Shown here: in pieces, positions 62,525 through 64,000 of the stretch
Position numbering within the stretch: position 1 is the stretch's first letter
Layout of the letters: each line of letters starts with the position of its first letter
Assembly (NCBI RefSeq): GCF_014207185.1
Contig: NZ_JACHCP010000008.1
Span: forward strand, 186,001-250,000
Direction: 5' to 3'
Source of the DNA: Rhodanobacter sp. A1T4
GTDB taxonomy: Bacteria; Pseudomonadota; Gammaproteobacteria; Xanthomonadales; Rhodanobacteraceae
Length of the DNA stretch: 64,000 bases
Translations under genes and position numbers: made by a program
Notes under the pieces: generated by a model
Database searches by the model: none
Told to the model about the DNA's origin: nothing
What the model saw: the letters and a program-made list of their open reading frames with translations, nothing else

Positions 62525-64000
62525 CTACCAACCAATGCCGAATGACATGTGCTCTGGCTTTTGCGTTGTGATGGTCGTGCTTTGGTTGTTGTTGTCGTCA
62601 TACGAGAAGCCGTATGCCAGCCCTCCGACCGAGTGTTGGTGCCAGAACTGCGAGTAGAAGTTCGCCGGCGAGGACGAGTAGTAGGCCGACGCGTTCGCCC
62701 AGTTCGCGGGTGCGAGCAACACGCCACGGTTTGTCGCCGCACAGATCTGGTTTTCCAACTGCAGCTGTATGGCGTTCTCGTCCTGGAGTTGCGGGGTATT
62801 TCCCGCAACGCCATTGGCCATGGTCCCGGCACATTCCAGGATGTCCTGCGTGGACGGCTGTTGGACAACAAACGTCTCGCCAGCGTTGGCCGCAGCCGGA
62901 TTGACCTCCCTAAAGGTAATGGTCGTTCCGGAGGTCATGCCGGTGAATTGGCGGCCGTTGAGGGTCGCAGTCAGAGGCGTGGCGCTGTACTGAGCCCACG
63001 CGCTTGCGATGAAATTATCAAAATAGTTTCCGTTGGTGCCACCAGCATTGAAGGTGGTTTCTGCGGGCGAGAGAATGCGCAGGTTGGTCGGCGCAGGCGT
63101 GTTGAACGCTACCGGCGTTTGGCTGACGTATTCCTGATCGAGGTTGGCGATCGACTCGTTGATGCCTACCTGCATGTGGTACGTCTCGTTGGCCCCCCAC
63201 ACATCCAGCAACAGAGGCAAGCCGAACTGATTGACCTGGGTGGTATTGATAAAGATGCCGCCAGTCGCAGCGTAGTTAAACTCGTACCAATCGTAGTGGA
63301 CGTTGATATTGGGATCGGTGGTATTGAGCGGGTTGGGTCCGGCGTATCCATTGTTGCCACCGTTTGCGCCGGCCACGATCGACATATAAAGCGGGCTACC
63401 CTCCGAAATATAGATACGTCCCGAAGTCAGCGGCGGCAGCGTGAGTTGATGGCTCTGGGCAAGCGTGAACGCGTAGTTGGGATATGTCTGTCCGTTCGGC
63501 GCGACAAGTGCGTTTGAAGCCGTGTTGTCCGATACGTTGGCTGGTGTGACAGTGCCGTTGTAGTTAACCCATGAGAGCGCACCGGTGACCGGATCATTAC
63601 CGAGGATCTCGACATAGATCTGGCTGTCTGCCCATGCGCCGTTGGTGTTGTTATTGAGGTCGGTGACAATGAAGCCGGGATCGACCGTGTAGCTGGGCGA
63701 AACGTTGACGCTCAGCGTTGCCGCCGAAGATGTCGTAGACCCTGCGGCGTTGCTGACCGCGACCGTGAAACTGCTGGTGTTATCGGCGGCCGTGGTTCCC
63801 GGCGTGGTGTAGCTTGCGCTGGTTGCCCCTGTAATGGCCGCACCATTCTTGTACCACTGATAAGCCAGTGAGCCGCCGTTGGCGGCAACGGAGAAGGTAG
63901 CCGTCCGCCCGATCGTGACGGTTTGACTTGTTGGCGCCGTGGTAATGGCAGGTGCCGTTACCGTCGACGTCGCCGATGTCGTCGTGATGGCAGTGTTGGA
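62525..64000 (-). CDS. Ig-like domain plus GH64 beta-1,3-glucanase, 5' end outside window
   Basis: The frame is open from the window edge to the stop at 62525, 491 codons without an N-terminus. The first ~100 residues contain an Ig-like domain (TSQTVTIGRTATFSVAANGG, YQWYKNGAAITG). The GH64 catalytic domain follows: SQIYVEILGNDPVTG, GRIYISEGSPLYMSIV, HYDWYEFNY and TTQVNQFGLPLLLDVWG, with the acidic residues expected near the latter two. The C-terminus QFWHQHSVGGLAYGFSYDD completes the fold. Cleaves beta-1,3-glucan outside the cell, which fits with the GH16 neighbour. Confidence 0.85.
   Translation of the reverse strand, partial: SNTAITTTSATSTVTAPAITTAPTSQTVTIGRTATFSVAANGGSLAYQWYKNGAAITGATSASYTTPGTTAADNTSSFTVAVSNAAGSTTSSAATLSVNVSPSYTVDPGFIVTDLNNNTNGAWADSQIYVEILGNDPVTGALSWVNYNGTVTPANVSDNTASNALVAPNGQTYPNYAFTLAQSHQLTLPPLTSGRIYISEGSPLYMSIVAGANGGNNGYAGPNPLNTTDPNINVHYDWYEFNYAATGGIFINTTQVNQFGLPLLLDVWGANETYHMQVGINESIANLDQEYVSQTPVAFNTPAPTNLRILSPAETTFNAGGTNGNYFDNFIASAWAQYSATPLTATLNGRQFTGMTSGTTITFREVNPAAANAGETFVVQQPSTQDILECAGTMANGVAGNTPQLQDENAIQLQLENQICAATNRGVLLAPANWANASAYYSSSPANFYSQFWHQHSVGGLAYGFSYDDNNNQSTTITTQKPEHMSFGIGW

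Noticed and set aside
62549..63517. Long plus-strand frame opposite GH64
   Set aside because: Arg- and Val-rich antisense shadow of a clear GH64 domain.

Overview
The window looks like chromosomal DNA of a gammaproteobacterium of the Xanthomonadales (Lysobacterales), most likely Rhodanobacteraceae such as a Dyella or Luteibacter relative. The main pointers are two copies of an XAC0095-type gene, which I know only from this order, together with moderately high GC, many secreted glycan hydrolases and a large Ig-repeat autotransporter. This placement is an inference from gene content. No tRNA, rRNA or CRISPR array was seen.

Layout. 0-14 kb is a patchwork: a tautomerase, a membrane protein, secreted hydrolases (clan GH-A type, GH30), a double-domain aspartyl protease, an AraC regulator, an NmrA-type reductase and an epoxide-hydrolase-like enzyme. 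Between them lie debris of a P2-like prophage portal gene, a truncated epimerase, a decayed IS3 transposase, and two copies of a ~0.9 kb cassette (4920-5815 and 12291-13221) carrying a terminator-bearing structured leader plus an XAC0095 gene. 14-22 kb holds a 1775-residue Ig-repeat autotransporter facing a run of three tail-collar (microcystin-dependent-type) proteins, a GNAT acetyltransferase and a DUF6916-like protein. 22.7-24.6 kb is a divergent LysR/SDR pair.

24.8-50 kb appears to be one co-regulated specialised-metabolism locus. Its core encodes isochorismate synthase, isochorismatase and an EntA-type dehydrogenase, which together give 2,3-dihydroxybenzoate. Supply is provided by an intact class II DAHP synthase, and there is a second, catalytically degraded DAHP-synthase-like protein. 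Tailoring candidates are an acyl-activating ligase, a heme-oxygenase-like diiron oxidase, a flavin-dependent halogenase, a flavin reductase, an O-methyltransferase and a VOC protein. Exported redox proteins (a beta-propeller/c-type cytochrome fusion, an HbpS-like protein, a second beta-propeller), a Kef-like antiporter and an MFS pump complete it. No NRPS, PKS or carrier protein is present. A TetR gene sits beside a distinctive operator: 12-bp palindromes related to TAACGATCGTTA in pairs 24 bp apart, found at 24839, 26591, 34661 and 49954, with a single site at 29889. These sites bracket the whole region, which ends in IS3 scars.

50.9-57 kb is an isoquinoline-oxidoreductase-type molybdenum hydroxylase (2Fe-2S subunit, Mo subunit, triheme cytochrome c) divergent from its XdhC-like and MocA-like cofactor-maturation genes. 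An IS21 scar follows. 57.4-64 kb is a minus-strand block of secreted polysaccharide hydrolases: GH49-like with FG-GAP repeats, a GH-A paralogue of the enzyme at 1.3 kb, GH16, and an Ig-GH64 beta-1,3-glucanase cut by the window end.
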